Assembly: GCF_022842375.1 (NCBI RefSeq)
Contig: NZ_JALHPR010000013.1
Span: forward strand, 58,197-122,196
DNA: 64,000 nt
Reading direction: 5' to 3'
From: Elioraea sp.
Lineage (GTDB): Bacteria > Pseudomonadota > Alphaproteobacteria > Acetobacterales > Acetobacteraceae
In this document: piece by piece, positions 54,397-63,325 of the stretch
Layout: every line of letters starts with the position of its first letter
Position numbering within the stretch: position 1 is the first letter of the stretch
Notes under the pieces: model-generated
Database searches by the model: none
The model's input: only the letters and a program-made list of their open reading frames with translations
Told to the model about the DNA's origin: nothing
Translations under genes and position numbers: made by a program

Positions 54397-55434
54397 GTGA
54401 GGGCTGAAGGCGTGGCAACGGCAACCGCGCCGCGCGCGGCGATCATCGGCGTCGCGGGCCATGAGCTTACCGCGTCCGAGGAGAAGCTCTTCGCGAGGCA
54501 CAAGCCGCTTGGGCTGATCCTGTTCGCGCGCAACATCGCGACACCCGCCCAGGTGTTCGACCTCACCGCCGCCTTCCGCCGTGCCGTGGGGCGCGAGGAT
54601 GCGCCCGTGCTGATCGACCAGGAAGGCGGGCGCGTCGCCAGGCTGCGCGCGCCGCATTGGCGCCACCCGCCCGCCGCCGCCGTCTTCGTCCGCCTCGCCG
54701 CTGCCGATCCCGCGGCGGCACGCCGCGCCGCCTTCCTCAACGCGAGGCTGATGGCCGACGATCTCACCGCCATCGGCATCGATGTCGATTGTGCCCCGGT
54801 GCTCGACCTTCCCGTCCCCGGCGCGCACGACGTGATCGGCGATCGCGCGCATGGCGATACGCCGCGGATGGCGTCCAGCCTCGGCCGCGCCGTCGCCCGG
54901 GGGCTGCTTGCCGGTGGCGTCGTCCCCGTGATGAAGCACATCCCCGGCCATGGTCGGGCCTTGGCCGATACGCACCACGCGCTTGCGGTCGTTGACGCAA
55001 CGCTCGCGCAGCTTCTCGCGCGCGACGCAAAGCCGTTCGCAGCGCTTGCCGAGACCTGCCCGTGGGCGATGACGGCGCATATCGTCTACACGGCGCTCGA
55101 TGCCGAACGCCCCGCCACGCTGTCGCCTGCCGCCATCCGCTTCATCCGCCGGCAGCTCGGGTTTTCCGGCGTGATCGTCAGCGATGATCTCTCGATGAAG
55201 GCGCTCGCGGGCGAGCCTGGCGTACTGGCTGCCGCTGCGATCGCGGCAGGGTGCGACATCGCGCTCGAGTGCCCGGGCGACCTTGCGCGGACGGAGGCGG
55301 TGCTCCGCGCCGTTCCCACACTCACGCCCGTCGCGTCGCGGCGCCTCAAGGCGGGGGCCAAGGCAGCGAAGGCGGCATCGCGGCGGCTCGACCGCCCGCG
55401 CGCCGAGGCTGCGCTGGCCGCCCTGGTCGGATGA
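54397..55434 (+). CDS. nagZ: Beta-N-acetylhexosaminidase NagZ
   Basis: Glycoside hydrolase family 3 enzyme of 345 residues from GTG 54397 (AGGGA upstream). It removes GlcNAc from anhydromuropeptides in the cytoplasm during wall recycling. Family motifs are LIDQEGGRVARLR, DVDCAPVLDLPVPG, KHIPGHGRALADTHH with the mobile catalytic-loop His, and IVSDDLSMKAL with the nucleophile Asp263 or Asp264. It precedes the M50 protease by a 4-base ATGA overlap. Confidence 0.95.
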   Translation: MRAEGVATATAPRAAIIGVAGHELTASEEKLFARHKPLGLILFARNIATPAQVFDLTAAFRRAVGREDAPVLIDQEGGRVARLRAPHWRHPPAAAVFVRLAAADPAAARRAAFLNARLMADDLTAIGIDVDCAPVLDLPVPGAHDVIGDRAHGDTPRMASSLGRAVARGLLAGGVVPVMKHIPGHGRALADTHHALAVVDATLAQLLARDAKPFAALAETCPWAMTAHIVYTALDAERPATLSPAAIRFIRRQLGFSGVIVSDDLSMKALAGEPGVLAAAAIAAGCDIALECPGDLARTEAVLRAVPTLTPVASRRLKAGAKAAKAASRRLDRPRAEAALAALVG

Positions 55435-56141
55435 GCGAGACCTTCCTCACCAATCTTCTCTGGGGCTTCCTGATCATCGCTCCGGGCGCGGTCATCGCGA
55501 TCGTGCTGCACGAGGTGGCGCACGGCTGGGCCGCCAATGCGCTCGGCGATCCGACGGCGCGGCTGCAGGGGCGGCTGTCGCTGAACCCGATCCGCCACGC
55601 CGACCCGGTGGGCACGGTGGCGCTGCCGCTGATCCTGTTCGCCGCGCAGATGCTGACGATCGGGCGCGTGGAGATGCTGTTCGGCTGGGCCAAGCCCGTG
55701 CCGGTGGATACACGCTATTTCCGCAACCCGCGCGTCGGCATGGCCTGGGTCGCGGCGGCGGGGCCTGCCATCAACCTCGTGCTGGCCTTCCTGTTCGCGC
55801 TGTCTGGCCATGCCGTCGACGAACTGCCGGGCGTGGTCGGCGCCTATGCGGCAGAGCTGATCGTCTTCGCGGTGCAGATCAACCTGCTGCTGATGCTGTT
55901 CAACCTGCTTCCCGTGCCGCCGCTCGATGGCGGGCGCATCCTCGTCGGCATCCTGCCCCTGCCGGCGGCCCGCATCGTCGCGCGGCTCGAGGGGGCGGGG
56001 CTGGCGCTGATCCTGGTCGGGTTCTTCCTGGTTCCCGCCGCCCTCCGCCAGGCCGGGATCGCGGCCGATCCGCTCGGCACGCTGCTCTGGCCGCCGCTGG
56101 TCTGGTTCAGGCGTCTGGTGTTCACGGCTGCCGGGTTCTAG
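55431..56141 (+). CDS. Site-2 protease family protein (peptidase M50)
   Basis: Polytopic membrane metalloprotease of 236 residues. The zinc motif HEVAH is at residues 27-31 inside the first helices. The second metal motif, LDGGR with Asp166, lies in PVPPLDGGRILVG. About six hydrophobic segments are visible. There is no PDZ domain, so it belongs to the short YdiL/FtsH-neighbour group with unknown substrate rather than RseP. ATG 55431 overlaps the nagZ stop, and scpA starts 10 bases after its stop. Confidence 0.92.
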   Translation: MSETFLTNLLWGFLIIAPGAVIAIVLHEVAHGWAANALGDPTARLQGRLSLNPIRHADPVGTVALPLILFAAQMLTIGRVEMLFGWAKPVPVDTRYFRNPRVGMAWVAAAGPAINLVLAFLFALSGHAVDELPGVVGAYAAELIVFAVQINLLLMLFNLLPVPPLDGGRILVGILPLPAARIVARLEGAGLALILVGFFLVPAALRQAGIAADPLGTLLWPPLVWFRRLVFTAAGF

Positions 56142-56151
56142 AGAAGGGCGC

Positions 56152-56988
56152 ATGACAGACCCGGTGCCCTTCGCGGAGGACGCCCCCCGCGCGCCTGGCC
56201 TGGTGGGCGGTCCTGACCCCATGACCCCTGATCAGATGACGGGCCTCGCCGTCGCGGTCGAGGGGTTCGAGGGGCCGCTCGACCTGCTGCTGGCGCTCGC
56301 GCGCGACCAGAAGGTCGACCTCGCCCGCATCTCGGTGCTGGCGCTGGCGGAGCAGTATCTCGCCTGGATCGCCGCTGCCCGTGCGCTCGACCTCGATCTG
56401 GCAGCCGACATGCTGGTGATGGCTGCCTGGCTCGCCTACCTCAAGTCGCGCCTGCTGATCCCGCCAGCCGAGCGGCCGACGGATGAGCCTTCGCCCGAGG
56501 CCGCCGCCGAGGCGTTGGCGTTCCAGCTTCGCCGGCTCGAGGCGATGCGCGAGGTCGGCGCGATGCTGATGGGCCGGTTCCGCCTCGGCCTCGATGTCTG
56601 GGCCCGCGGGGCGCCGGAGGCGACGATCGAGCGCGTGCAGGGCGGCGTCAGGCTCTCGATGAGCGAGCTGATCGCGGCCTACGCCGCTGCCCGGCGACGC
56701 TCCCTCGGCAAGCGCACCTATACCCCGCCGCCGCTCGACCTCCTCTCGGTCGAGGACGCGATCGCCAGGCTGAACCGGCTGATCGGCGGCATCCCTGGCT
56801 GGTCGACGCTCGCACAGTTCCTGCCCGAGGGGCTCGCGCCCGGCCTGCCGACGCGGGCGGCGATGGCCGCGATGCTGATTGCCGGCCTCGAGATGGCGAA
56901 GTCGGGCAACGTCGATCTGCGCCAGGAAAAGGCCTTCGGGCCCATCTATGTGAAGCCTGCGGCGCAGCTTCCTTCGAGCGAACCATGA
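56152..56988 (+). CDS. scpA: Segregation and condensation protein A
   Basis: Kleisin subunit of the bacterial SMC condensin, 278 residues. The N-terminal motif FEGPLDLLLALARDQKVDLA (from about residue 40) contacts the SMC neck. The C-terminal winged-helix region is about 160-250. It bridges SMC heads with ScpB for chromosome organisation. The first about 28 residues before MTGLAVAV are poorly conserved, so a later start is possible. The stop overlaps scpB (ATGA). Confidence 0.95.
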   Translation: MTDPVPFAEDAPRAPGLVGGPDPMTPDQMTGLAVAVEGFEGPLDLLLALARDQKVDLARISVLALAEQYLAWIAAARALDLDLAADMLVMAAWLAYLKSRLLIPPAERPTDEPSPEAAAEALAFQLRRLEAMREVGAMLMGRFRLGLDVWARGAPEATIERVQGGVRLSMSELIAAYAAARRRSLGKRTYTPPPLDLLSVEDAIARLNRLIGGIPGWSTLAQFLPEGLAPGLPTRAAMAAMLIAGLEMAKSGNVDLRQEKAFGPIYVKPAAQLPSSEP

Positions 56989-57692
56989 ACGAACAGACAG
57001 AACACCTTGAACCTGCTCCAGAAGAGCTGCCGTTGCCGGAGCCTGCCGTGCAGCCCGAGCATCTGCGGCTTGCCGAGGCGCTGCTGTTCGCCGCCGCCGA
57101 GCCGGTGACGGAGAAGGCGCTTGCCACCCTGCTGCCCGAAGGTGTTCCGGCTGCCGCCGTTCTCGCGTCCCTTGGCGAGGCCCTGGCGGGGCGTGGGGTC
57201 GAGGTCGTCGCGGTCGCCGGCGGCTGGCAGCTCCGCACCGCGCCTGACCTCGCGCCGCTGCTCCGCCGCCGCTTCGAGGTGCCGAGGCGCCTCTCGCGCG
57301 CGGCGGTCGAGGCGCTGGCCATCGTCGCCTACCACCAGCCAGTGACGCGCGCCGAGATCGAGGACATCCGCGGCGTCGCGCTGAGCCAGGGCACGCTCGA
57401 CACGCTGGTCGAGGCTGGTTTCGTCGAGCCGAAGGGCAGGCGCGAGACGCCGGGGCGCCCGGCCATCTGGGGAACGACCGACCAGTTCCTGGCCCATTTC
57501 GGCCTTGCCGACCTGAAGGCACTGCCGAAGCTCGATGAGCTGAAGGCGGCCGGCCTGCTCGAGCCGCTGCCCATGCAGGCGGTCCTGCCGGCGGCGAGCG
57601 AGGAACCCGCACCGCCAGGTGGCGTGGCGGAGGCAGAGGAGCAGGCTGCCGCGCCGCTGTCGCCGGATGGCGACGAGGCTGATCGCGGCTGA
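56985..57692 (+). CDS. scpB: Segregation and condensation protein B
   Basis: Second SMC accessory subunit, 235 residues, with two winged-helix domains. Motifs are LRLAEALLFAAAEPVTEKAL (first domain) and ALAIVAYHQPVTRAEIEDIR with GRRETPGRPAIWGTTDQFL (second). A Pro/Glu-rich tail of about 30 residues follows. It overlaps scpA by 4 bases and the next gene by 1 base (TGATG), so translation of the three is coupled. Confidence 0.95.
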   Translation: MNEQTEHLEPAPEELPLPEPAVQPEHLRLAEALLFAAAEPVTEKALATLLPEGVPAAAVLASLGEALAGRGVEVVAVAGGWQLRTAPDLAPLLRRRFEVPRRLSRAAVEALAIVAYHQPVTRAEIEDIRGVALSQGTLDTLVEAGFVEPKGRRETPGRPAIWGTTDQFLAHFGLADLKALPKLDELKAAGLLEPLPMQAVLPAASEEPAPPGGVAEAEEQAAAPLSPDGDEADRG

Positions 57693-58753
57693 TGGCGCTT
57701 CGCCTCGAGGACATCCACCACAGCTTCGGCGCGGCGGAGGTGCTGAAAGGCATCTCCCTCGCGGTCGCCCCGGGGGAGATCGTCTGCCTGCTCGGGCCAT
57801 CTGGCGATGGCAAGACGACGCTGCTGCGCATCGCCGCGGGCCTGACGCCGGTGCAGCGGGGCAGGGTGGTGATCGGCGGCCGCCTGGTGGCGGAGCCTGG
57901 CCGCGAGGTGCCGCCGGAGGAACGCGGCGTCGGCCTGTTGTTCCAGGACTTCGCCCTGTTCCCGCATCTCTCGGTGCTCGACAACGTCGCGTTCGGTTTG
58001 ACCACGCTGAAGGGTGCCGCGCGGCGCGAGCGGTCGATGGCGATGCTGTGCCGCGTCGGGATGGAGGCCTATGCGGGGGCTATGCCGCACACGCTGTCCG
58101 GTGGGCAGCAGCAGCGCGTGGCGCTGGCCCGCGCGCTCGCGCCACGGCCCAAGGTGCTGCTGCTCGACGAGCCCTTCTCCGGCCTCGACGCCCGCCTGCG
58201 CGACCGTGTGCGCGACGACACGCTGCACGTGCTGCAGGACGAAGGCATCGCCGTGCTCATGGTCACGCACGACGCCGAGGAAGCGATGTTCATGGCCGAC
58301 CGCATGGCCATCCTCCACCGCGGCGTGATCGCGCAGGAAGGCCCGCCGGCCGAGATCTACCTTCACCCCGCCACGCCCTTCGTCGCGGCCTTCCTGGGCG
58401 AGGTGAATCGGCTGGCCGGGCAGGTGCGGCTCGGCATGGTCGCCACCCCGTTCGGCCCCGTGCCCGCAGGCGGCAGGGCCGAGGGGGAACGTGTGTCGGT
58501 GCTGATCCGCCCAGAGGCAATCAGGCTGATGCCAGAGGCGGAGGGTGAGCCCTGCCACGCCCGCGCGCGGGTTGATGCGGCACGGCTGCTGGGGCGTACC
58601 TCGATGGTCCACCTGACCGTGCAGGAGGGGGGCGAGGAAGTGCACGTCCACGCCCGCATCCCGGGCGAGTATCTTCCCGCGCGCGACGCCGTGGTGGCCG
58701 TGGCACTCGACCCCACGCGTGCCTATGTGTTCCCCGAGGGCGAGGCGGCCTGA
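57692..58753 (+). CDS. ABC transporter ATP-binding protein (FbpC/PotA-like), orphan
   Basis: Importer-type ATPase of 353 residues. Walker A is GPSGDGKTT (with Asp where Cys or Ser is common), then the Q-loop LLFQDFALFPHLS, signature LSGGQQQR, Walker B VLLLDEPFSGLD and H-loop VTHDAEEAM. A C-terminal TOBE-like domain (from about residue 245, GRAEGERVSVLIRPEAIRLM) is typical of iron(III), spermidine or sulfate importers. No permease or binding protein is encoded nearby. It is coupled to scpB by TGATG and precedes tatA, so it travels inside a housekeeping operon. It may serve a permease encoded elsewhere. Confidence 0.92.
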   Translation: MALRLEDIHHSFGAAEVLKGISLAVAPGEIVCLLGPSGDGKTTLLRIAAGLTPVQRGRVVIGGRLVAEPGREVPPEERGVGLLFQDFALFPHLSVLDNVAFGLTTLKGAARRERSMAMLCRVGMEAYAGAMPHTLSGGQQQRVALARALAPRPKVLLLDEPFSGLDARLRDRVRDDTLHVLQDEGIAVLMVTHDAEEAMFMADRMAILHRGVIAQEGPPAEIYLHPATPFVAAFLGEVNRLAGQVRLGMVATPFGPVPAGGRAEGERVSVLIRPEAIRLMPEAEGEPCHARARVDAARLLGRTSMVHLTVQEGGEEVHVHARIPGEYLPARDAVVAVALDPTRAYVFPEGEAA

Positions 58754-58850
58754 TGGGTGGCGCACCTGCGTTGCTGGAGGGAGGGCACTCTGCCAATATC
58801 CCGCCCGCCGCGTCGCGTGGGCGGCAAGGAAACGGGGGCAGGATCAGGGC

Positions 58851-59084
58851 ATGAGCATCGGCGTATGGCAGATCGCGCTGCTTGGCGTCGTAGTCCTGTT
58901 GCTGTTCGGCAGCCGCAAGCTTCCGGCGCTTGGCGCCGACCTCGCCAACGGCATCAAGGATTTCCGGAAGGTCGTGGGGGCGCAGTTCGCAACCAAGCCT
59001 GCGGTGGGCGAGGATGCGCCGTTCGAAGATCCCAGCCAGGCTGCAGCGAGCCGGCCTTCCGCCGCGCCGGTTGATCGCCGCTAA
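58851..59084 (+). CDS. tatA: Twin-arginine translocase subunit TatA
   Basis: Single-span pore-forming subunit of the Tat export system, 77 residues. A membrane helix (IALLGVVVLLLFGSRKLP) with the FG hinge is followed by the amphipathic helix (LGADLANGIKDFRKVVG) and a short acidic tail. AGGA lies 8 bases before ATG 58851. It is followed by tatB and tatC in standard order. Confidence 0.95.
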   Translation: MSIGVWQIALLGVVVLLLFGSRKLPALGADLANGIKDFRKVVGAQFATKPAVGEDAPFEDPSQAAASRPSAAPVDRR

Positions 59085-59126
59085 CAGGGGCATCGCCGGC
59101 CCTCAGCCGGCGGCCGAGAGAGACGC

Positions 59127-59624
59127 ATGTTCGATTTGGCCTGGTCCGAAATCGCGCTGATCCTGCTCATCGCCCTCGTGGTGATCGGGCCGAAGGAACT
59201 GCCCAATGCCGTGCGCGGCATCGCCGACTTCATTCGCAAGGCGCGCCGGATGGCGGGCGAGTTCCAGGTGCATGTCGACGAGATGATGCGCGAGACCAAG
59301 CTCGACGAGGTCAAGAAGCAGATCGACGAGGTCCGCAGCGGCATCTACGACATGAAGCGCGATGTCGAACGCTCGGTCGACGAGAACGGCATCCGCGATG
59401 CGTTCAAGGACCCGTTCAACGAGACAGCGACGAGCACGACGACCAGCACAATGACGCCGGCCTCGGCCACCACGGCCCCGGCAGAAGCCGCCTCCGGGCC
59501 CGCGCCACCCCAACCGGCGCCGCCAGCGCCGCCGCCGCCTTTGGCCAAGGGGCCGCCCGCCTTCGTTCCACCCACCGTCGCCGCGCCGCAAGCCGCCGTG
59601 GCATCACCGCGCGACAGCGCCTGA
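59127..59624 (+). CDS. tatB: Twin-arginine translocase subunit TatB
   Basis: Tat receptor-complex subunit of 165 residues. The N-terminal helix with the TatB mark (ALILLIALVVIGPKELP) is followed by a long amphipathic helix rich in Arg, Glu and Lys to about residue 85. The C-terminal tail is low-complexity Ala/Pro/Thr. It pairs with TatC to bind twin-arginine signal peptides. The tatC start is 9 bases downstream. Confidence 0.95.
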   Translation: MFDLAWSEIALILLIALVVIGPKELPNAVRGIADFIRKARRMAGEFQVHVDEMMRETKLDEVKKQIDEVRSGIYDMKRDVERSVDENGIRDAFKDPFNETATSTTTSTMTPASATTAPAEAASGPAPPQPAPPAPPPPLAKGPPAFVPPTVAAPQAAVASPRDSA

Positions 59625-59633
59625 GCGGGACCG

Positions 59634-60425
59634 ATGCCACCGGAAGAGGATATCATCGACGACAAGCCGATGCCGCTGCTCGAGCATCTGCTCGAGCTGC
59701 GCACCAGGCTGCTGCTCGCCTTCGGCGGCTTCATCGTCTCCTTCATCGTCTGCTACATCTTCTCGAAGCAGATCTACGGCTTCCTCGCCGCCCCGCTGGC
59801 CAACATCCTGCAGGAGACGACGGGGGCCGAGCGGCGGATGATCTTCACCGCGCTCTACGAGGCGTTCTTCACCTACCTGAAGGTCGCCCTCTGGGGAGCG
59901 ATGATGATCAGCTTCCCCTGGTGGGCGACGCAGCTCTGGCTGTTCATCGCCCCCGGCCTCTACCGCAGCGAGAAGCGCGCGGTGGCGCCGTTCCTCATCG
60001 CCACGCCCTTCTTCTTCGCCGCTGGCGCTGCGTTCTGCTACTACTTCGTCATTCCGGCGGCGTGGCGGTTCTTCCTGTCGTTCGAGAGTCCCGCCGGCCC
60101 GGGCGAACTGCCGATCCAGCTCGAGGCGAAGGTCAACGAGTACCTCTCGCTCGTGATGCGGCTGCTGTTCGCCTTCGGCTTCGCCTTCCTCATGCCCGTC
60201 GGCCTCGTGCTGATGTGCCGCGTTGGTATCATCACGCCTGAGGGGATGGCGGCGAAGCGGCGCTACGCCATCGTCGGCATGTTCGTGGTCGCTGCCATCA
60301 TCACCCCGCCTGACGTGATCAGCCAGGTCGGGCTCGCGCTGCCGCTCATCCTGCTCTACGAGGCCTCGATCATCGTGGCGAAGCTGCTGCGCAAGCGCGA
60401 CCAGGCGAACGCCGCCCCCAGTTGA
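59634..60425 (+). CDS. tatC: Twin-arginine translocase subunit TatC
   Basis: Polytopic core of the Tat system, 263 residues with six membrane spans. The N-terminal motif MPLLEHLLELRTRLL and the first periplasmic loop are typical, as is YEAFFTYLKVALWGA with the conserved Glu of the signal-peptide site. It recognises twin-arginine signals with TatB. SoeA in this window lacks such a signal, so it is not a client. serS follows after 15 bases. Confidence 0.96.
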   Translation: MPPEEDIIDDKPMPLLEHLLELRTRLLLAFGGFIVSFIVCYIFSKQIYGFLAAPLANILQETTGAERRMIFTALYEAFFTYLKVALWGAMMISFPWWATQLWLFIAPGLYRSEKRAVAPFLIATPFFFAAGAAFCYYFVIPAAWRFFLSFESPAGPGELPIQLEAKVNEYLSLVMRLLFAFGFAFLMPVGLVLMCRVGIITPEGMAAKRRYAIVGMFVVAAIITPPDVISQVGLALPLILLYEASIIVAKLLRKRDQANAAPS

Positions 60426-60440
60426 AGCGGAACATCCGAG

Positions 60441-61727
60441 ATGCATGACATCAGACGCATCCGCGAGGACGCGGCCGGATTCGACCGGTCCCTCGCGCGC
60501 CGCGGCGCCGCCCCCGCGGCCGACGCACTTCTCGACCTCGACCAGCGCCGCCGTGCCAGCCTGACGGCGTTCGAGCAGATGCAGTCGGCGCGCAACGCGC
60601 TGTCCAAGCGGATCGGCCAGGCCAAGGGCAAGGGGGAGGATGCCTCCGTCCTGCTCGAGGAAGCCTCCGCCATGGGCAACGCGATCGCGCGCGAGGAGGC
60701 GGAGGCCGCACGCCTGGGTGCTGCGCTCGACGAGGCTCTCGCCGCGCTGCCGAACACGCTCGATGCCACCGTTCCCGATGGCGCGTCGGAGGCTGACAAC
60801 GTCGAGCTCCGCCGCTGGGGAACGCCGCGCGACTTCCCCTGGCAGCCGCTCCAGCATTTCGAGATCGGCGAGCGGCATGGGTGGATGGATGTCGAGGCAG
60901 CGGGCCGCATGGCCGGCGCCCGCTTCACGGTGCTGAAAGGCCCGCTGGCGCGGCTCGAACGCGCCCTCGGCCAGTTCATGCTCGACCGCCACACGGGCCC
61001 GGAGCCAGAGGGGGGCGGCTACACCGAGGTGTCGCCGCCGCTGCTGGTGCGCGAGGCCGCGCTGTTCGGCACCAACCAACTGCCGAAGTTCGCCGAGGAC
61101 CAGTTCCGCACCACCGACGGGCGGTGGCTGATCCCGACGGCCGAGGTGCCGCTGACCAACCTCGTGCGCGAGAGCGTTCTCGACGAGGCCGCGCTGCCGA
61201 TGCGCGTCACCGCGCTCACCCCCTGCTTCCGCTCGGAGGCAGGTGCGGCGGGGCGCGACACACGCGGCATGCTGCGCCAGCACCAGTTCATGAAGGTGGA
61301 GCTTGTCTCCATCACGCGGCCGGAGGACAGCGACGACGAGCATGCGCGCATGACGGCGTGTGCCGAGGCGGTGCTGCAGGCGCTCGAGATTCCCTACCGC
61401 GTGGTCGATCTCTGCGGCGCGGATGTCGGCTTCGGCGCCGCGCGCACTTTTGACATTGAGGCGTGGCTCCCGGGGCAGGGGGCGTATCGCGAGATCAGCT
61501 CCTGCTCTAACTGCCGCGATTTCCAGGCACGGCGGATGGATGCGCGCTGCCGTGCCGCTGGGCAGAAGGGCACGCGCTTCGTGCACACGCTCAACGGCTC
61601 CGGCGTCGCGGTCGGCCGTGCGCTGATCGCCGTGCTCGAGAACCACCAGCAGGAGGACGGCTCCGTCGCCATCCCCGCGCGGCTGCGTCCCTACATGGGC
61701 GGGCTCGCGCGCATCGGCGCGCCATGA
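60441..61727 (+). CDS. serS: Seryl-tRNA synthetase
   Basis: Class II synthetase of 428 residues. An N-terminal antiparallel coiled coil (about residues 25-105) binds the long variable arm of tRNA-Ser. Motif 2 is [20 protein letters not shown] and motif 3 is [18 protein letters not shown]. The serine site includes [15 protein letters not shown]. The stop overlaps surE by 4 bases. Confidence 0.97.
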   Translation: MHDIRRIREDAAGFDRSLARRGAAPAADALLDLDQRRRASLTAFEQMQSARNALSKRIGQAKGKGEDASVLLEEASAMGNAIAREEAEAARLGAALDEALAALPNTLDATVPDGASEADNVELRRWGTPRDFPWQPLQHFEIGERHGWMDVEAAGRMAGARFTVLKGPLARLERALGQFMLDRHTGPEPEGGGYTEVSPPLLVREAALFGTNQLPKFAEDQFRTTDGRWLIPTAEVPLTNLVRESVLDEAALPMRVTALTPCFRSEAGAAGRDTRGMLRQHQFMKVELVSITRPEDSDDEHARMTACAEAVLQALEIPYRVVDLCGADVGFGAARTFDIEAWLPGQGAYREISSCSNCRDFQARRMDARCRAAGQKGTRFVHTLNGSGVAVGRALIAVLENHQQEDGSVAIPARLRPYMGGLARIGAP

Positions 61728-62512
61728 GCGCCGATGCCCTGGCTTCGGCGCGCATCCTCGTCACCAACGATGACGGCATCGGCGCACCCGGCATCCGCGT
61801 GCTGGAGAAGATCGCGCGCGGGCTCTCGCGCGATGTGTGGGTGGTGGCGCCGGAGACTCAGCAATCGGCGGTCAGCCACTCGCTGACGATCCGCCGCCCG
61901 CTCAGGCTCTCGACGCTCGGGCCCAAGCGCTTCGCGGTCGATGGCACGCCGACCGACTGCGTGCTGATCGGCGTGCACGAGGTGCTGAAGGGCCGCGCGC
62001 CCGATCTCGTCCTGTCAGGCATCAACATGGGTGCGAACCTCGGCGAGGACATCGGCTACTCGGGCACCGTGGCGGCGGCGATGGAGGCGTGCCTGCTCGG
62101 CCTGCGCGCCGTCGCCTTCTCGCTCGACCTGCCGCGTAACGGAACGGTCCCGAAACAGCCGCGATGGGAGACCTGCGCGCATTTCGCTCCCCGCATCATC
62201 CGCACGCTCGCCGGCCTCTCCTGGCCGGAGGCGACGTTGATGAACGTCAACGTCCCCGACCTCGCGGTCGAGGCCGTCACCGGCATCCGCGTCGCCCACC
62301 AGGGCCGGCGGAAGGACGGGCTCCGCCTCGAGAAGCGGGCCGACCCCGAGGGCCGCCCCTACTGGTGGATCCTCGACTATACGAAGGAGGAGGTGCAGCC
62401 CCGCGGCTCCGACCTCTCGGCGATCAACGCGGGCGCGATCGCGGTGACGCCCGTGACGATCGACGTGACGGCGAAGGGCTTCCTGCCCGACCTCGTCGCC
62501 GCCTTCGCCTGA
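61724..62512 (+). CDS. surE: 5'-nucleotidase SurE
   Basis: Metal-dependent nucleoside monophosphate phosphatase, 262 residues. Family signatures are [14 protein letters not shown] (metal-binding Asp-Asp and Asn), [21 protein letters not shown] and [20 protein letters not shown]. It overlaps serS (ATGA) and is followed after 13 bases by pcm, the classic surE-pcm stationary-phase survival pair. Confidence 0.96.
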   Translation: MSADALASARILVTNDDGIGAPGIRVLEKIARGLSRDVWVVAPETQQSAVSHSLTIRRPLRLSTLGPKRFAVDGTPTDCVLIGVHEVLKGRAPDLVLSGINMGANLGEDIGYSGTVAAAMEACLLGLRAVAFSLDLPRNGTVPKQPRWETCAHFAPRIIRTLAGLSWPEATLMNVNVPDLAVEAVTGIRVAHQGRRKDGLRLEKRADPEGRPYWWILDYTKEEVQPRGSDLSAINAGAIAVTPVTIDVTAKGFLPDLVAAFA

Positions 62513-62525
62513 CGCGCGGCGGGAC

Positions 62526-63221
62526 ATGCCAACCGACGCGAGCCGCATCCGCCTGATCCTGGAGCTCAGGCGCGCTGGCATCGTCGATGCCACGGTTCTG
62601 GCTGCGATCGAGAGCGTGCCGCGCGAGCGCTTCATCCCCGAAACGTTCCAGGACCAGGCGTGGGAGGACATCGCACTGCCGATCGGCCTCGGGCAGACGA
62701 TCAGCCAGCCGCGCGTGGTGGCGATGATGACCGAGGCACTCTGCGTCACGAAGCGCCACCGCGTGCTCGAGATCGGCACGGGCTCCGGCTACCAGGCAGC
62801 GGTGCTCGCCCATCTCTGCCGGCGCCTCTACACGATCGAGCGCCACCCGGCCCTGCTCGCCCGCGCGGAGGAGATCCTGAAGGCGCTCGGCTTCACCAAC
62901 ATCGTCACGCGCGCCGGCGACGGCATGGCAGGCTGGCCGGAGCTCGCGCCGTTCGATCGCATCCTGGTCACCGCCGCGCCAAGGACGCCGCCGCAGGCGC
63001 TGCTCGACCAGCTCTCGCCGGCAGGCGGGATCATGGTGATCCCGATGGGAGAGACGGCGGACAGCCAGCATCTCTGGCGCATCACCCGCACCGGCGGCGC
63101 GTTCGCGCGCGAGAAACTCGCCGCCGTGCGCTTCGTGCCGCTGCTGCCTGGCCTTGCCGACGACAGCAAGGGTGACGATGGCAGCTGGGGGAACGGCAGC
63201 AGGGGCGGGGCTCCGCGCTGA
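62526..63221 (+). CDS. pcm: Protein-L-isoaspartate O-methyltransferase
   Basis: SAM-dependent repair methyltransferase of 231 residues. SAM motif I is intact (VLEIGTGSGYQAAVLAHL), preceded by the GQTISQPRVVAMMTEAL substrate region and followed by FDRILVTAAPRTPPQALLDQ. It methylates isoaspartyl residues in aged proteins. It lies between surE and a LysM lipoprotein, as in E. coli surE-pcm-nlpD. It differs from the degenerate PCMT-family protein at 33972. Confidence 0.95.
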   Translation: MPTDASRIRLILELRRAGIVDATVLAAIESVPRERFIPETFQDQAWEDIALPIGLGQTISQPRVVAMMTEALCVTKRHRVLEIGTGSGYQAAVLAHLCRRLYTIERHPALLARAEEILKALGFTNIVTRAGDGMAGWPELAPFDRILVTAAPRTPPQALLDQLSPAGGIMVIPMGETADSQHLWRITRTGGAFAREKLAAVRFVPLLPGLADDSKGDDGSWGNGSRGGAPR

Positions 63222-63325
63222 CGCTGCCGGGTGCGGCGCGGATGCAACACTGATCGGACCATGTGAGGGCCACGGCGTTGCCGTCATTGCGCCCCGAGTC
63301 GCTGCCACCGTATGAGCGATACGGC

